Assembly: GCF_003269295.1 (NCBI RefSeq)
Contig: NZ_QLTT01000014.1
Coordinates: 1-64,000, forward strand
Direction: 5' to 3'
From: Lentzea atacamensis
GTDB lineage: Bacteria > Actinomycetota > Actinomycetes > Mycobacteriales > Pseudonocardiaceae
DNA length: 64,000 bases
This document shows positions 1-7,799 of this stretch, in pieces. The notes beneath the pieces are model-generated. The model saw only the letters and a list, made by a program, of their open reading frames with translations. It made no database searches and had not been told where the DNA came from. A program made the translations under genes and the position numbers. Every line of letters starts with the position of its first letter. Positions within the stretch are counted from its first letter, which is position 1.

Positions 1-124
1 CCACGACGGGCTGCTCGACGACGGGCTGTTCCACGACGGGCTGCTCGACGACGGGCTGCTCGACGACGGGCTGCTCGACGACGGGCTGCTCGACGACGGG
101 CTGCTCGACGACGGGCTGCTCGAC
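1..124 (-). repeat. 15-bp in-frame tandem repeat (EQPVV)
   Basis: About eight copies of a 15-bp unit (cgacgacgggctgct on the + strand) lie head to tail inside the partial gene and continue past the window edge. The unit is a multiple of three, so copy-number change keeps the frame. One unit carries single-base differences (gctgttccacgac) that do not change the peptide. Confidence 0.9.
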
Positions 125-295
125 CGGCTTTGCCCCGGCTGCCTGCGCTGCCGCCAATTGGGCTGCCTGTTGCGCTGCCGCGATCCGAGCTGCCCGCTTG
201 GAGCGGCCGCCTCCGCCAAGACCTTTGACGTCCGGTGTCGTCGGCTTTGCCGGCCCTCGGTCAGGGGCTTCCACCGTGGCGACCTCTTCAGTCAT
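1..295 (-). CDS. ParA partner protein with VEQPV repeats (partial)
   Basis: This leftward gene starts at ATG 295 and runs off the window edge, so only about 98 codons are visible. The start overlaps the ParA stop as ATGA (295-292), so the two are translationally coupled. The first ~50 residues contain a basic, Gly-rich stretch (GGGGRSKRAAR) and then Ala/Gln-rich sequence; after KPVEQP the protein becomes a tandem array of the pentapeptide EQPVV. Position directly behind parA is where a ParB-like or other DNA-binding partner normally sits, and the basic segment would fit DNA contact, but no ParB motif is visible in the part present. The repeat is probably a flexible linker. Function is inferred from position only. 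Confidence 0.7.
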   Translation of the reverse strand, partial: MTEEVATVEAPDRGPAKPTTPDVKGLGGGGRSKRAARIAAAQQAAQLAAAQAAGAKPVEQPVVEQPVVEQPVVEQPVVEQPVVEQPVVEQPVVEQPVV

Positions 296-1476
296 GCTGA
301 CACCTCCTCGGCACTGACCGCGGCCTCCTCGGCCTCGATCGTCGAAACCGCCATGACGATCTCCTCGGTCAAGTCGAGGTAGTCCTCACCAACCTGCTCC
401 GCCCGCTCGGTGGGCAGGACTGTCCCCCGACCTCCCTTGCGCTTCTCCCACCACTTGACGCCGTCAGTGGCTTCGGCGACCTCGAAGGTCAGCTGCCCTC
501 GCTTCCGGCACGCCCTTGCCACTGCCTCAGAACTACGGATAACGGTCCTGAACACCGGCGCGTCGACTTCTGCCGCCTTGAGCATCGCCTCGACCTCTGT
601 TCGCGCTTCAACCCACGCGCCAACCGGACGCTTCTCGTTTGCCTTCTTGTCGAAGTAGTACTTGTGGGGGAAGTTGAACAACACCACACCCAACAGCTGA
701 AGGTCTGGGTTGAACCTTCGAGTCTCGGAGAACCGCTTGCTGACGCCGCCGAGGCCCTTGAGCGACCCGGAGTCCGCGACGGAGATCGGGATCAACGCGT
801 AACGCGCGGCCGACAGCGCGAGCTTCTGCGGCTCCTTGCTCGACGGCGGGCAGTCGATCACTACCCAGACGTAGCCGTGCCGGATGACAAGCCGGGCGAT
901 CATCACGGCAAGGCCCAGCCACACAGCCAGACCACGCTGCTGTTGAACAGCAATGATCATCGCAGGGAGGTTCGACAGCTCCTCGCCGGCTGGCAACATG
1001 TCGAGGCACTGGCGGCCGCGGACATCCCTGATGATCACTGGCTCGTGCCCATGCAACACAGCCTGAGCAAGAGCTTCGCCCTCGTCGTTGAGTTCGTGAT
1101 CGCCGGTTCCGAAGTCTTCGTGGGCGTTCCCCTGCAAGTCCATCTCGATGTGAAGGACGCGCCCGTAGGGAAGCCCCTGCTCAGCCTTGGCAGCCTCGGC
1201 TTCAGCGAGCAGAGCAGCGGTGTGGGAGGCGATCGAGGTCTTTCCCTGCCCGCCCTTTCCTGTGAACACGGCAACGACGCGTTCCAGAAGCGGCCTGAGC
1301 ATTTCGACGAACTCTTCAAGCTCCGCGTCGGTGGTGCTGTCGCTGAAGCCCTTGAGGTTGAGCTGACCCTCCAACCAAGTGAGGTACGCCTCGACCTCGG
1401 CCTTCTCTGCCTCGGACAGGTCGCCCGCACCTCTCACACCGGCACGGCTCAGATCAAGCAGCTGGGTGGCAACCAC
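292..1476 (-). CDS. parA: ParA-family partition ATPase
   Basis: A 394-residue MinD/ParA-type P-loop ATPase. The deviant Walker A motif GKGGQGKTS lies near residue 95 in VVAVFTGKGGQGKTS; a hydrophobic strand ending in VVIDCPPSS (Walker A' / switch I region, typical D-x-P-P) lies near residue 205. The N-terminal ~85 residues are an extra acidic helical segment that could serve in autoregulation or partner contact. The GTG start at 1476 is preceded by GGAG at a good distance. The stop overlaps the start of the next leftward gene by ATGA. Role: ATP-dependent segregation of a plasmid or chromosome region together with a centromere-binding partner; the AT-rich, hairpin-containing region just upstream could carry the centromere or origin. 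The family call is firm; the partition role is inferred from family and layout. Confidence 0.88.
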   Translation of the reverse strand: MVATQLLDLSRAGVRGAGDLSEAEKAEVEAYLTWLEGQLNLKGFSDSTTDAELEEFVEMLRPLLERVVAVFTGKGGQGKTSIASHTAALLAEAEAAKAEQGLPYGRVLHIEMDLQGNAHEDFGTGDHELNDEGEALAQAVLHGHEPVIIRDVRGRQCLDMLPAGEELSNLPAMIIAVQQQRGLAVWLGLAVMIARLVIRHGYVWVVIDCPPSSKEPQKLALSAARYALIPISVADSGSLKGLGGVSKRFSETRRFNPDLQLLGVVLFNFPHKYYFDKKANEKRPVGAWVEARTEVEAMLKAAEVDAPVFRTVIRSSEAVARACRKRGQLTFEVAEATDGVKWWEKRKGGRGTVLPTERAEQVGEDYLDLTEEIVMAVSTIEAEEAAVSAEEVSA

Positions 1477-1950
1477 AGGTCGACTCCCCCTCCAGACACG
1501 TTGTTGACATTCGCGGTGGCATGTCTCGTCGCGCGCACGACCGAGCTAGCTGAGATCTGCGACCTGGAGCCAGTAGGTGCACGTGCGTGCCGCTGAGGCT
1601 ACCTCCGCACGGCCGTCCTGTTGGTGAGGCGTGTCGACGGAGCGACGATCCGCTGTGCGCGCCACCCATCAGCGAGATGCGCATGTGGTGCTGAGATGGA
1701 AAGTCAGTCGAGGTATAAACATGCACAGAAGGTGGTCTATGAACGCAATCGTAAACTCGTTTGCTCACCAGGTTGCACATGTAAGCGAATGCTAATCTTC
1801 CCCTCTGATTGTAAGGTGGTTCGTATATTAGGCTTCTAGATGGGCTAAATACAGATCCGTAACCCTGCCGGTAAGTTGGTCTTGAATATTGGCTACTACA
1901 ACGATCCCTTATGCATCTGTGAGACAGGTCATTTATATAGCTTGGCCTAC

Positions 1951-2178
1951 ATGCACGAGGTAAGTTGTATATATGAACGAGAAGACGGTGTAAGAAAAGA
2001 GCTGAAGGACGCAACACCATCAGACTCAAATTCAAACCGTTGTAGAAGACTTAGGTACGACTGTAGAAATCAACTCAGGCTCCGACTGTACAAGCAACTC
2101 CCAGTGGATCGCAGGACCGAACTGATCGACAGGTATAACCACCGCCTAGCTAGAAGGCGGACGAAGAGGCTGGATTAG
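1951..2178 (+). CDS. Possible small basic protein in AT-rich island
   Basis: An open frame from ATG 1951 (an earlier ATG exists at 1876) encodes about 75 residues and ends in the highly basic segment RYNHRLARRRTKRLD. Its TAG stop falls inside a strong hairpin, which is how a real gene with its terminator would look. Against this, codon use is very unlike the neighbours (many AGA/AGG and A/T third positions) and no good ribosome binding site is visible. It could be a recently acquired small DNA-binding protein or a chance frame. No family is recognised. Confidence 0.25.
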   Translation: MHEVSCIYEREDGVRKELKDATPSDSNSNRCRRLRYDCRNQLRLRLYKQLPVDRRTELIDRYNHRLARRRTKRLD

Positions 2179-2193
2179 AGACTAATCCGCCTC
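2142..2193 (+). terminator. Two adjacent hairpins
   Basis: The first stem is CCGCCT (2142-2147) with AGGCGG (2155-2160). The second is stronger: GAGGC-T-GGATTAG (2166-2178) pairs with CTAATCC-GCCTC (2182-2193), a 12-bp stem with one bulged T and a 3-nt loop. No U-tract follows, so this may be an actinobacterial-type terminator or a structural element of an origin. Confidence 0.55.
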
Positions 2194-2311
2194 CTCAACC
2201 TGCTTGTATAGCTGCACGAGCATATATACACCACAGCTGAGCGGTGTTCGGCAGACAGGGTGACTTGGCGGTCCACATTGGTGGGTTTTCTGTCGCAGGG
2301 AGCTGCTCGAC

Positions 2312-3874
2312 CTACAGCTCGTAATCGACAGTATTGGTGGCGGCACGGATGCGCTTTACCGTGGGAAGCGCGTCAACAGCGTCCAAGATCTTCTTTACTT
2401 CTATAGAGGGAACCTTCGCGCCGCTGCCGAGTGCTGCCTGAACCTCCTCAGCCGCGTACGCGATCGTTACCAGCGAAGACCTCGTATATGTGCCGTCCTT
2501 GCGCTCAAGTGCGAGGAGATCTAGCCACTCTCGTTCCTCTTCAGGGACCACGAGCGCGCTCGTCATGCTGAGCAATGCGAACGCAACCTGGTCGATAGCG
2601 GCCTGATTTGCCGCGACCCAATGGTCCTCGGCGTTGGCCGGTGCCGTTCTGATCCGGCGAGCCTCGCGACCTTGCTTCTCATCAGGCTGACCAAACTCTG
2701 CAAGCCCGGCGAGCCTGTCAAAGCGATCTTGGACGCCCTGTCCGCGAGTGATGGCGTGCACGGCACCAAGCTGACGGCGGAGCACGTCCCTCGGACTGCC
2801 AATCTTCAGGCCAGCTCGCAGTGCTGTCAGTTCAGCCGCGCGGTCCTGCCACCAGAGTGCATTGCAAAGTTGCAGGCCTGCTAGGTGGTCGAGTGCCCTG
2901 GCAGCCCTGTTGGTGCACGGTGACCTGCGCAGGAACGCCAGCACCATCGCAGGTTCAGCGACTTCAGGCGACGGAAGGTGATCCAGGCGGGAGTCACCCA
3001 GGCGGTCACGGCGATGTGCGATCTCGCGGACCAGGCTGGCGACGTCGGTCGGCGGAGGAGCCGACTGCCAGTGCGCATGACAGCCGATACCCGAGAACTG
3101 GCACCGCAAAGCTTCTCCGGTGAGCAGGATGCGGTGAACGGCGTGCGTGGTCGTGAGTTCGACGACTGCCCGCGCGGTCCGTACCTCTGCGATCGCTAGC
3201 CCGAGCACTGCTGGCGTTGCAGGAGAGACAGCGTCGCTGTCGACGTCGGCGATGAGTTCGTCAACCCACCTGGAAGTCACACCGTGCCGCCCGGCTGCCG
3301 CAGCCAGTTGATACGAGACGTGACCCAGCTGCTCGCGGTGGTCGATAACCCAGGTCCACCTCGGGTCTTCGAGCTCGACCTCGTTTTCGCGGCGGACACC
3401 ACGACTGAGGTCAGGGTTCGGGTCGTCATGGCGCAGCAGATCGGACAGCGTGGCCAGCCGGGCACGAGCTGGTTGATGAGGATCTCCGCGGCCGGTCCGT
3501 CGCCGACGTGCCGGCCGCGGATCGTTCTCGGTTCGACGGTGGCTCTCCCGGCCAAGCCCCAGCACGGCCCCCATCTGGTCGTAGAAGAGACCATCAGCCA
3601 ATCCGCCACGTAGGTGGTACCGCTCCGACCGCCAGCGATCCCAGGTGCTGGCGACTACAAGGAGCTGGGCGTCCATCGCATCAGCCCGCATGACCCAGTC
3701 GGGAGACTCAGCGGCCGGGTGTCGACGGAGGTACGCGAGAACTTCGCGGGGGTCCACCCTGGCAGGTGACGGCGTCTCATTCGGCTCGCAGCAGCCAGCG
3801 TCCAGGTGTCGGCCGACGATGCGCTGGACGCAGCTGACCAGCTCGAATCGGGATAGTCGGACCGGTGGAAGCAT
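2312..3874 (-). CDS. Hypothetical protein, 520 aa
   Basis: A long leftward gene with actinobacterial codon use and no recognised family. The N-terminus (LSRFELVSCVQRIVGRHLD) is helical; a DNA-binding-like stretch rich in Arg lies near residues 105-150; the middle and C-terminal thirds are Ala/Leu-rich helices ending in a segment (ILDAVDALPTVKRIRAATN) typical of helical domains. There is no signal peptide or membrane segment, so it should be cytoplasmic. It is separated from the recombinase by about 155 bp and from parA by the AT-rich island. No catalytic motif is visible and no function is proposed. Confidence 0.6.
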   Translation of the reverse strand: MLPPVRLSRFELVSCVQRIVGRHLDAGCCEPNETPSPARVDPREVLAYLRRHPAAESPDWVMRADAMDAQLLVVASTWDRWRSERYHLRGGLADGLFYDQMGAVLGLGRESHRRTENDPRPARRRRTGRGDPHQPARARLATLSDLLRHDDPNPDLSRGVRRENEVELEDPRWTWVIDHREQLGHVSYQLAAAAGRHGVTSRWVDELIADVDSDAVSPATPAVLGLAIAEVRTARAVVELTTTHAVHRILLTGEALRCQFSGIGCHAHWQSAPPPTDVASLVREIAHRRDRLGDSRLDHLPSPEVAEPAMVLAFLRRSPCTNRAARALDHLAGLQLCNALWWQDRAAELTALRAGLKIGSPRDVLRRQLGAVHAITRGQGVQDRFDRLAGLAEFGQPDEKQGREARRIRTAPANAEDHWVAANQAAIDQVAFALLSMTSALVVPEEEREWLDLLALERKDGTYTRSSLVTIAYAAEEVQAALGSGAKVPSIEVKKILDAVDALPTVKRIRAATNTVDYEL

Positions 3875-4029
3875 GCGACCACTATTTCACTGCCACCTGG
3901 GAGGCCGCCCGAGCCGCTGGCGGAAGCGCGTGCCTCGCCCAAGGCACCCAAGCGAAGATACCGGCTTTGACCAGGACTTTCTTCAAAGAAGCGGTCGCGT
4001 CATCCGCCCTGGCGTCAAGGAGACGCACT

Positions 4030-5178
4030 TTACGAGGTGCCATCAGTCGCGCTGTCGCGGATAAACGCCATCGTGCTGTACGCGAGCGAGGAGTTCAGCG
4101 ACTGCTCGGTGTGTAGGTAGATGCGGGTGGTGCGGGGATCGGCGTGGTCGAGGAAGTCCTGTACTTCGGCCGGCGACTTCTCCCTGCCGAGCAGCGTGGC
4201 CGCAGTGTGCCGCAGCCAGTGCGGAGTGATCTTGGCGGCCTTGCTCTTCACGATGCCGGCGTCGGTTGCGATGTCCGCGCTGGCAGCGATCGAGCGGATC
4301 ATCGAGCCCAGGGCGTCCGAGCGCAGGCCGCTTCCGCCCGGCTGGCCGTGGTAGGGCGTCGTGCGGAACGCCAGGCCGTCGAGCTCGTCGAACGGCACGC
4401 CGAGCCGGGCGGCGACCAGGCCGTGGTAGTAGTCGAGGGCGACGGCCGCCCACGGAACCAGCGGTTTGAGTCGCACGGTGGTCTGCCCTGCGTCGCCTTT
4501 GCCGTGGAACCGCAGAACCCGGTGGCCGTCGACGACCAGCCGGACGTCCTGCACCGTGGCTAGCTGCACCGCGCCGGACCGGACCGCCGTGGTGAACAGG
4601 ACGCGCAGCACGGCGACATCGCGTGCGGCGATTTCCAGCGCGAGCCCGCCGATCTTCTTGGCTTCCTCCAGCCGCTGGTCGGCCTCGGCCATCAGCGCGT
4701 TGAGCTCGTCGACGTCGAGGTAGTGCGTCGCGGACTTGTTGGGCTGACGCTTGGGCCGTTTCACCCGCGCGACGGGATTGCGCACGTCGATGTCGTTGTC
4801 GATCAGGTAGTGGTACCAGTTGCCGACCGCGGCCAGGCGCTGGTGGATCGTCTCGGCGCTCTTTCCCGCCAGGTGGGTGGCGGTCCAGTCGTCGACGTCG
4901 GCACGGCGGGCGGTCAGAGGGTCGACGCTGGCGCGCAGGCAGTAGTCCAGCCACAGGGTCAGCCCGAACTCGTATGCCTTGCGGGTGTGCTCGGAGTCGC
5001 GGCCGATGACGGTGGTGACCCACAGCTCGGTCAGGCCACGCACGTGGTAGCGCTCATCGGGCAGCGGTGTCGGCAGCACCATGCGGACCGCGCTGTCGAG
5101 TGAGACCTCACCTCGTGCGGCGGCCTCGACCGCGCTGGCCGGCCGCGGCACGATGTCGGTGCTCTCCGTCTCGGTCAC
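4030..5178 (-). CDS. Tyrosine recombinase / integrase
   Basis: A 382-residue site-specific recombinase. The N-terminal SAM-like core-binding domain (about residues 40-140, with HTRKAYEFGLTLWLDYC) is followed by the catalytic domain with Arg I in FTTAVRSGA (near 205), the HxxR box in HWLRHTAATLL (near 318), a His in DFLDHADPRTT and the nucleophilic Tyr in TTRIYLHTEQ (near 350). The start is GTG 5178, preceded by GAGGAGA and overlapping the upstream stop as GTGA; longer upstream reading is an artefact of GC-rich sequence. It is the last gene of a coupled leftward series and would drive integration/excision or resolution of the element. No attachment site is evident by eye. Confidence 0.9.
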   Translation of the reverse strand: MTETESTDIVPRPASAVEAAARGEVSLDSAVRMVLPTPLPDERYHVRGLTELWVTTVIGRDSEHTRKAYEFGLTLWLDYCLRASVDPLTARRADVDDWTATHLAGKSAETIHQRLAAVGNWYHYLIDNDIDVRNPVARVKRPKRQPNKSATHYLDVDELNALMAEADQRLEEAKKIGGLALEIAARDVAVLRVLFTTAVRSGAVQLATVQDVRLVVDGHRVLRFHGKGDAGQTTVRLKPLVPWAAVALDYYHGLVAARLGVPFDELDGLAFRTTPYHGQPGGSGLRSDALGSMIRSIAASADIATDAGIVKSKAAKITPHWLRHTAATLLGREKSPAEVQDFLDHADPRTTRIYLHTEQSLNSSLAYSTMAFIRDSATDGTS

Positions 5179-5816
5179 GCGATCTCCTCGAGCACGGTGT
5201 TGAGGTAGGCGGCGACGCGGGTGGACACCGCCACGGTGGGGCCGGCGAGCTGTCCGTCGCCGCCGATGTGCAGGCCCTCGTCGAGCAGCTCGCTGCGGCT
5301 GCACAGCACCCGGAATGCCCGCTGGTTGAACACGCCGTCGAAGGCCTGGTCCGGGGTGACGACCCGCAGGCCGTCCTGGCCGAGCACCAGCACCGTGCGG
5401 CCCTGGTTGCCCGCGCACAGCGCCCGTACGTGCTCGACGGACACCCTCAACCGCTTGTGCTTCATGCCTGGTCGCCTCCGAGGTGCGGCCGTCGGGTGAC
5501 GCCGTGGCGGGAGTAGTGAGTGGCGCCAGCGGCGCAGCACCGTGCGCCGTCCGTGCGAGGCGCCCAGGCTGAGCAGCCCGTAGCTGATCGCGGGCCCGGC
5601 GGCCGCCGCCAGCAGCAGCCGCGCTGGCCAGAACTCGGTGAGGACCCCGGCAACGGCGACGGTGAAGACAACGAAGCCGAGCGCCGTCGCGAGCAGGTAG
5701 GCCGCGATCATCCAGCGTGTGTCCGCCGGCCCGGAGCGCTCCGTCTCGCGCAGCGCAGCAAGGCCGTCGTCATGCCACTGGCCGCCCAGGCTCGCGGTGT
5801 CGGTGCGGAGGGTCAC
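5175..5816 (-). CDS. Two-TM protein with soluble C-terminal part
   Basis: A 213-residue protein with two predicted membrane helices (about residues 37-58, AAYLLATALGFVVFTVAVAGV, and 65-85), an Arg/Pro-rich linker and a soluble C-terminal half. Within the frame, ATG 5465 (MKHKRLRVSVEHV) is preceded by a strong GGAGG site at ideal spacing and would give a separate 96-residue soluble protein ending in VAAYLNTVLEEIA; the region may therefore express two products or be a fusion of two genes. Its stop overlaps the recombinase start, and its ATG overlaps the stop of the gene upstream. Family unknown; likely part of the mobile-element module. Confidence 0.6.
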   Translation of the reverse strand: MTLRTDTASLGGQWHDDGLAALRETERSGPADTRWMIAAYLLATALGFVVFTVAVAGVLTEFWPARLLLAAAAGPAISYGLLSLGASHGRRTVLRRWRHSLLPPRRHPTAAPRRRPGMKHKRLRVSVEHVRALCAGNQGRTVLVLGQDGLRVVTPDQAFDGVFNQRAFRVLCSRSELLDEGLHIGGDGQLAGPTVAVSTRVAAYLNTVLEEIA

Positions 5817-6532
5817 GGCATGGCTCCGTCCTCACTGGCGGCCAGGTGGGCCGCTGGCCACAACGCCACGGGTTCAGGCTGCAGGCGTCGATGCACGGTC
5901 ACCAGGGTGGAGGTCACCCGCATGTCGACGTGTCCGGGAAAGAGCAGGATGTCGTCCGCCTCGGCCGGGACGGTGGCGAACCGGCCCAACGGCGTTCCTT
6001 CGATGTGCAGCCACGGGCCGTTGTAGTCACTGACGATGTGGATGTCGCCGCGGCCGCGCCAGGCGTCCATCGCGGCCTGGGTGTTGCTCGCCGCTTCGGC
6101 GGCGTAGGCGTGGATCTGCTCGGCGGTGATCCAGCCGCGTTCGAGTCGGGTGTCGGGAGATACGGCGGCGAGCGCGGCCACGGTGTCGATCTCGGACAGG
6201 CGGCGGCGGCCGCGGCGGGGGATCGGGGCGTACAGGTACGCGGTCCACCAGCGCGCGGCGAACTCGGCGGCGGTGCTCGCCGCGGCGGGCGCGAGCTGCT
6301 GCGCGAGCAGCTCGGCGGGATGCCGCTCACCGGTCATGGCCGGTCCGCCTCGCCGCGGCGGTCGGCGCGAGGCGCCAGGGCGAGCGTGGGCGGCCCGCAG
6401 CTGGCTGATCAGGTCGCCGAGCAGGGTCGCGGCGGCGCTGAAGTTGACCGCCGGCGCGCTGCCGAGCAGTCCGGCCGCCTCATCGACCACGACCATGGTC
6501 GGCGGCCGCTGGCTCTGCGTGAGCTCGTCCAT
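5813..6532 (-). CDS. Hypothetical element protein, 239 aa
   Basis: A leftward gene with AGAGG seven bases before its ATG and an ATGA overlap with the next gene. The N-terminal 30 residues (PPTMVVVDEAAGLLGSAPAVNF) look like a beta strand plus loop, followed by a Pro/Arg-rich linker and a 160-residue region with Trp-rich helices (AARWWTAYLYAPIPRRGRRRLSEID) and a beta-rich end. No family recognised. An internal ATG (MTGERHPAELLAQQLAP, near residue 66) could be the true start because the preceding segment is low complexity. Confidence 0.55.
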   Translation of the reverse strand: MDELTQSQRPPTMVVVDEAAGLLGSAPAVNFSAAATLLGDLISQLRAAHARPGASRRPPRRGGPAMTGERHPAELLAQQLAPAAASTAAEFAARWWTAYLYAPIPRRGRRRLSEIDTVAALAAVSPDTRLERGWITAEQIHAYAAEAASNTQAAMDAWRGRGDIHIVSDYNGPWLHIEGTPLGRFATVPAEADDILLFPGHVDMRVTSTLVTVHRRLQPEPVALWPAAHLAASEDGAMP

Positions 6533-6848
6533 CTCGGGGCCTCTTTCTGCTCTGCCTGGTTGAGTCTGCCGTGCCGTACGTGGCCTGGTCGTGCCGTTGC
6601 CAGATCCGTGTGCATGCGGCGCGTCGGCACCGGAGTTGCTGCGGCACCTCGTCCAGGCGCATCACGGAGTTGTCGTCGAGTACCTGCTGGGAGCAGACCG
6701 CGGTGAGCAGGCGATGAGGCTGGCCCACCGCTGCCCGCTGGAGTGCAGCTCCGCGGCGTCACACGCGTGGAAGACCTTCGTCGATCGGGTGTCCGGCCGG
6801 TCGAACCAGGAGGCGTCCCCGGGGCGCGGCGCGGTAGTCGGTGGTCAT
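6480..6848 (-). pseudogene. Frameshifted small Cys-rich protein
   Basis: ATG 6848 overlaps the upstream stop (ATGA) but the frame (MTTDYRAAP...) stops after 29 codons at TGA. A second frame over the same stretch reads WFDRPDTRSTKVFHACD then AAELHSSGQRWASLIACS, and then the original frame resumes with CSQQVLDDNSVMRLDEV and QQLRCRRAACTRIWQRHD. Joined, these give one coherent small protein with Cys-containing segments. A one-base gain in the CCCC run near 6827 and a 14-base imperfect duplication (tgctcaccgcggtc, followed by tgctcccag) near 6685-6710 would explain both shifts. Either the gene is decaying or the sequence has local errors. The identity of the family is not certain. Confidence 0.4.
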
Positions 6849-7132
6849 GACCGCTGCGGACCGGTGGCGTTGTTGCGCGCGGCGCGGCGGGCGGCACCGT
6901 GCCGCCGCAGCCGCTGGTCGCAGAGCATGATCAGCGCGACGGTAGTCGCCGCGCAAGCGGCTCCGATCCAGAGCTGATGCGCGACGGACACGAGCACGAT
7001 CGCCGCGGTGCCTGACACCGCGAGAAGACCGAGCAGAACCACGGTCAGCGCGGTGTTCGGCACGGGGACGTGCGGGGGAGTGGACTGCGGTGTCGGGGGC
7101 ATTGGCCGTCTCGCCGGTCCCTTCGCGTTCAT
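6845..7132 (-). CDS. Small two-TM membrane protein
   Basis: A 95-residue protein with a Pro-rich cytoplasmic start and two membrane helices (VPNTALTVVLLGLLAVSGT and VAHQLWIGAACAATTVALIML) followed by a basic tail (RLRRHGAARRAARN). The upstream GTG at 7144 overlaps the -10 box, so ATG 7132 is taken as the start. Its stop overlaps the start of the frameshifted gene. Small membrane proteins of this kind are common in actinobacterial integrative elements; no function is assigned. Confidence 0.65.
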   Translation of the reverse strand: MNAKGPARRPMPPTPQSTPPHVPVPNTALTVVLLGLLAVSGTAAIVLVSVAHQLWIGAACAATTVALIMLCDQRLRRHGAARRAARNNATGPQRS

Positions 7133-7175
7133 GTGCAATTTCACTATAGCTTCAGTGTTGACCGAAACTGAGCGT
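7132..7175 (-). promoter_or_regulatory. Promoter with TATAGT -10
   Basis: On the minus strand TATAGT (7148-7143) lies 10 bases before ATG 7132, giving a transcript with only a few leader bases. The region upstream contains a TCAGT-N10-ACTGA inverted repeat that could be an operator. A canonical -35 is not obvious. Confidence 0.5.
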
Positions 7176-7285
7176 CTCGCGTGCCTTGCTGATCACGCCG
7201 GTTCCCGGCCACCGCTGTGGCGGCGCCGATCCCGCTGGAGTCGGCATGTGCAGGTCATCGTGTGCACGATGCTGCGCTCAGGCCG

Positions 7286-7610
7286 CTAGTGGTTCCGGCC
7301 CATGTCGTGGTAGGCGGCGATCGTGGCGGCCGCGAGGCCTTTGTTCAGGGGTCTTCTGGTCCGGCAGCAGCGCGTCCCACACGCCGCCGCTGGCGCGGAC
7401 GAACGCCTCGGCCGCGATGGCGATCCGGTCCGGGTCGAGCAGCTCGGTCCGGCTTCGCAGCAGCAGCCAGTCCGCGTGCTTGCGCAACTCCGCGTCGGTG
7501 GCGTCCGGGCCGAGTTGCTCGCGGGCCGCGGTGAACGCTGCCGCGGCCGCGGCGAGACCGTCCTGGACCGCCGCCTGTCCTGGGCTGACCACACCGGTGT
7601 CGATCGTCAC
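7286..7610 (-). pseudogene. Hypothetical gene with C-terminal frameshift
   Basis: GTG 7610, preceded by AGGAGAA, opens a helical protein (MTIDTGVVSPGQAAVQDG ... WDALLPDQKTPEQ). After PEQ the frame turns into Arg/Pro-rich junk, whereas the alternative frame gives GLAAATIAAYHDMGRNH followed by a stop at 7286. Removing one A from the AAA at 7340-7342 joins both parts into a sensible ~108-residue protein. As written, the frame continues to 7278. This is either a real single-base frameshift or a sequencing error. Confidence 0.5.
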
Positions 7611-7649
7611 GTTGTTCTCCTTCTGGGATGCCCAACGGTGCTGAACTGG

Positions 7650-7799
7650 TCAGTGATCCCGATCGGCGACGTCGGGGTCGTCGGAGCCTCCGATGCGCGC
7701 CGCCAGCGTCTCGGCGCGTTCGGCCAGGCCGATGCCGGTCGCGATCAGCGCGCGAAGCTCGGCACGCACTGCCTCGTCCGGGTTCTCGGAATCGCTCAC
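7650..7799 (-). CDS. Small acidic hypothetical protein, 49 aa
   Basis: GTG 7799 overlaps the stop of the upstream gene as GTGA, a strong sign of a translated gene. The product is a 49-residue, helix-forming acidic peptide (VSDSENPDEAVRAELRALIA near the start). No domain is recognised. It lies 39 bp upstream of the next leftward gene. Confidence 0.55.
   Translation of the reverse strand: MSDSENPDEAVRAELRALIATGIGLAERAETLAARIGGSDDPDVADRDH

Larger units (their letters stand above)
1680..2310. other. AT-rich non-coding island upstream of parA
   Basis: Base composition drops sharply here compared with the flanks, with runs such as atttatatag and catatataca. The phrase gtaag(t/c) recurs several times (about 1781, 1811, 1871, 1960), often after a gg. 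It also contains two strong hairpins (entered separately). A short AGA/AGG-rich reading frame ending at 2178 is treated below. Such islands next to parA commonly hold origins, centromeres or promoters; which one applies cannot be decided by eye. Confidence 0.5.

Noticed and set aside
1-126. Tandem repeats that could suggest a CRISPR array
   Set aside because: Units are 15 bp, head to tail, without spacers, and encode an in-frame pentapeptide.
664-1596. A long rightward frame opposite parA
   Set aside because: Antisense shadow of parA; composition follows the third-position bias of the real gene.
1780-1970. gtaagt phrases resembling intron 5' ends
   Set aside because: No group I/II catalytic features or reverse transcriptase nearby; likely composition effect in an AT-rich segment.
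4030-5023. Attachment sites around the tyrosine recombinase
   Set aside because: No tRNA gene or obvious direct repeat was found by eye; needs a computed repeat search.
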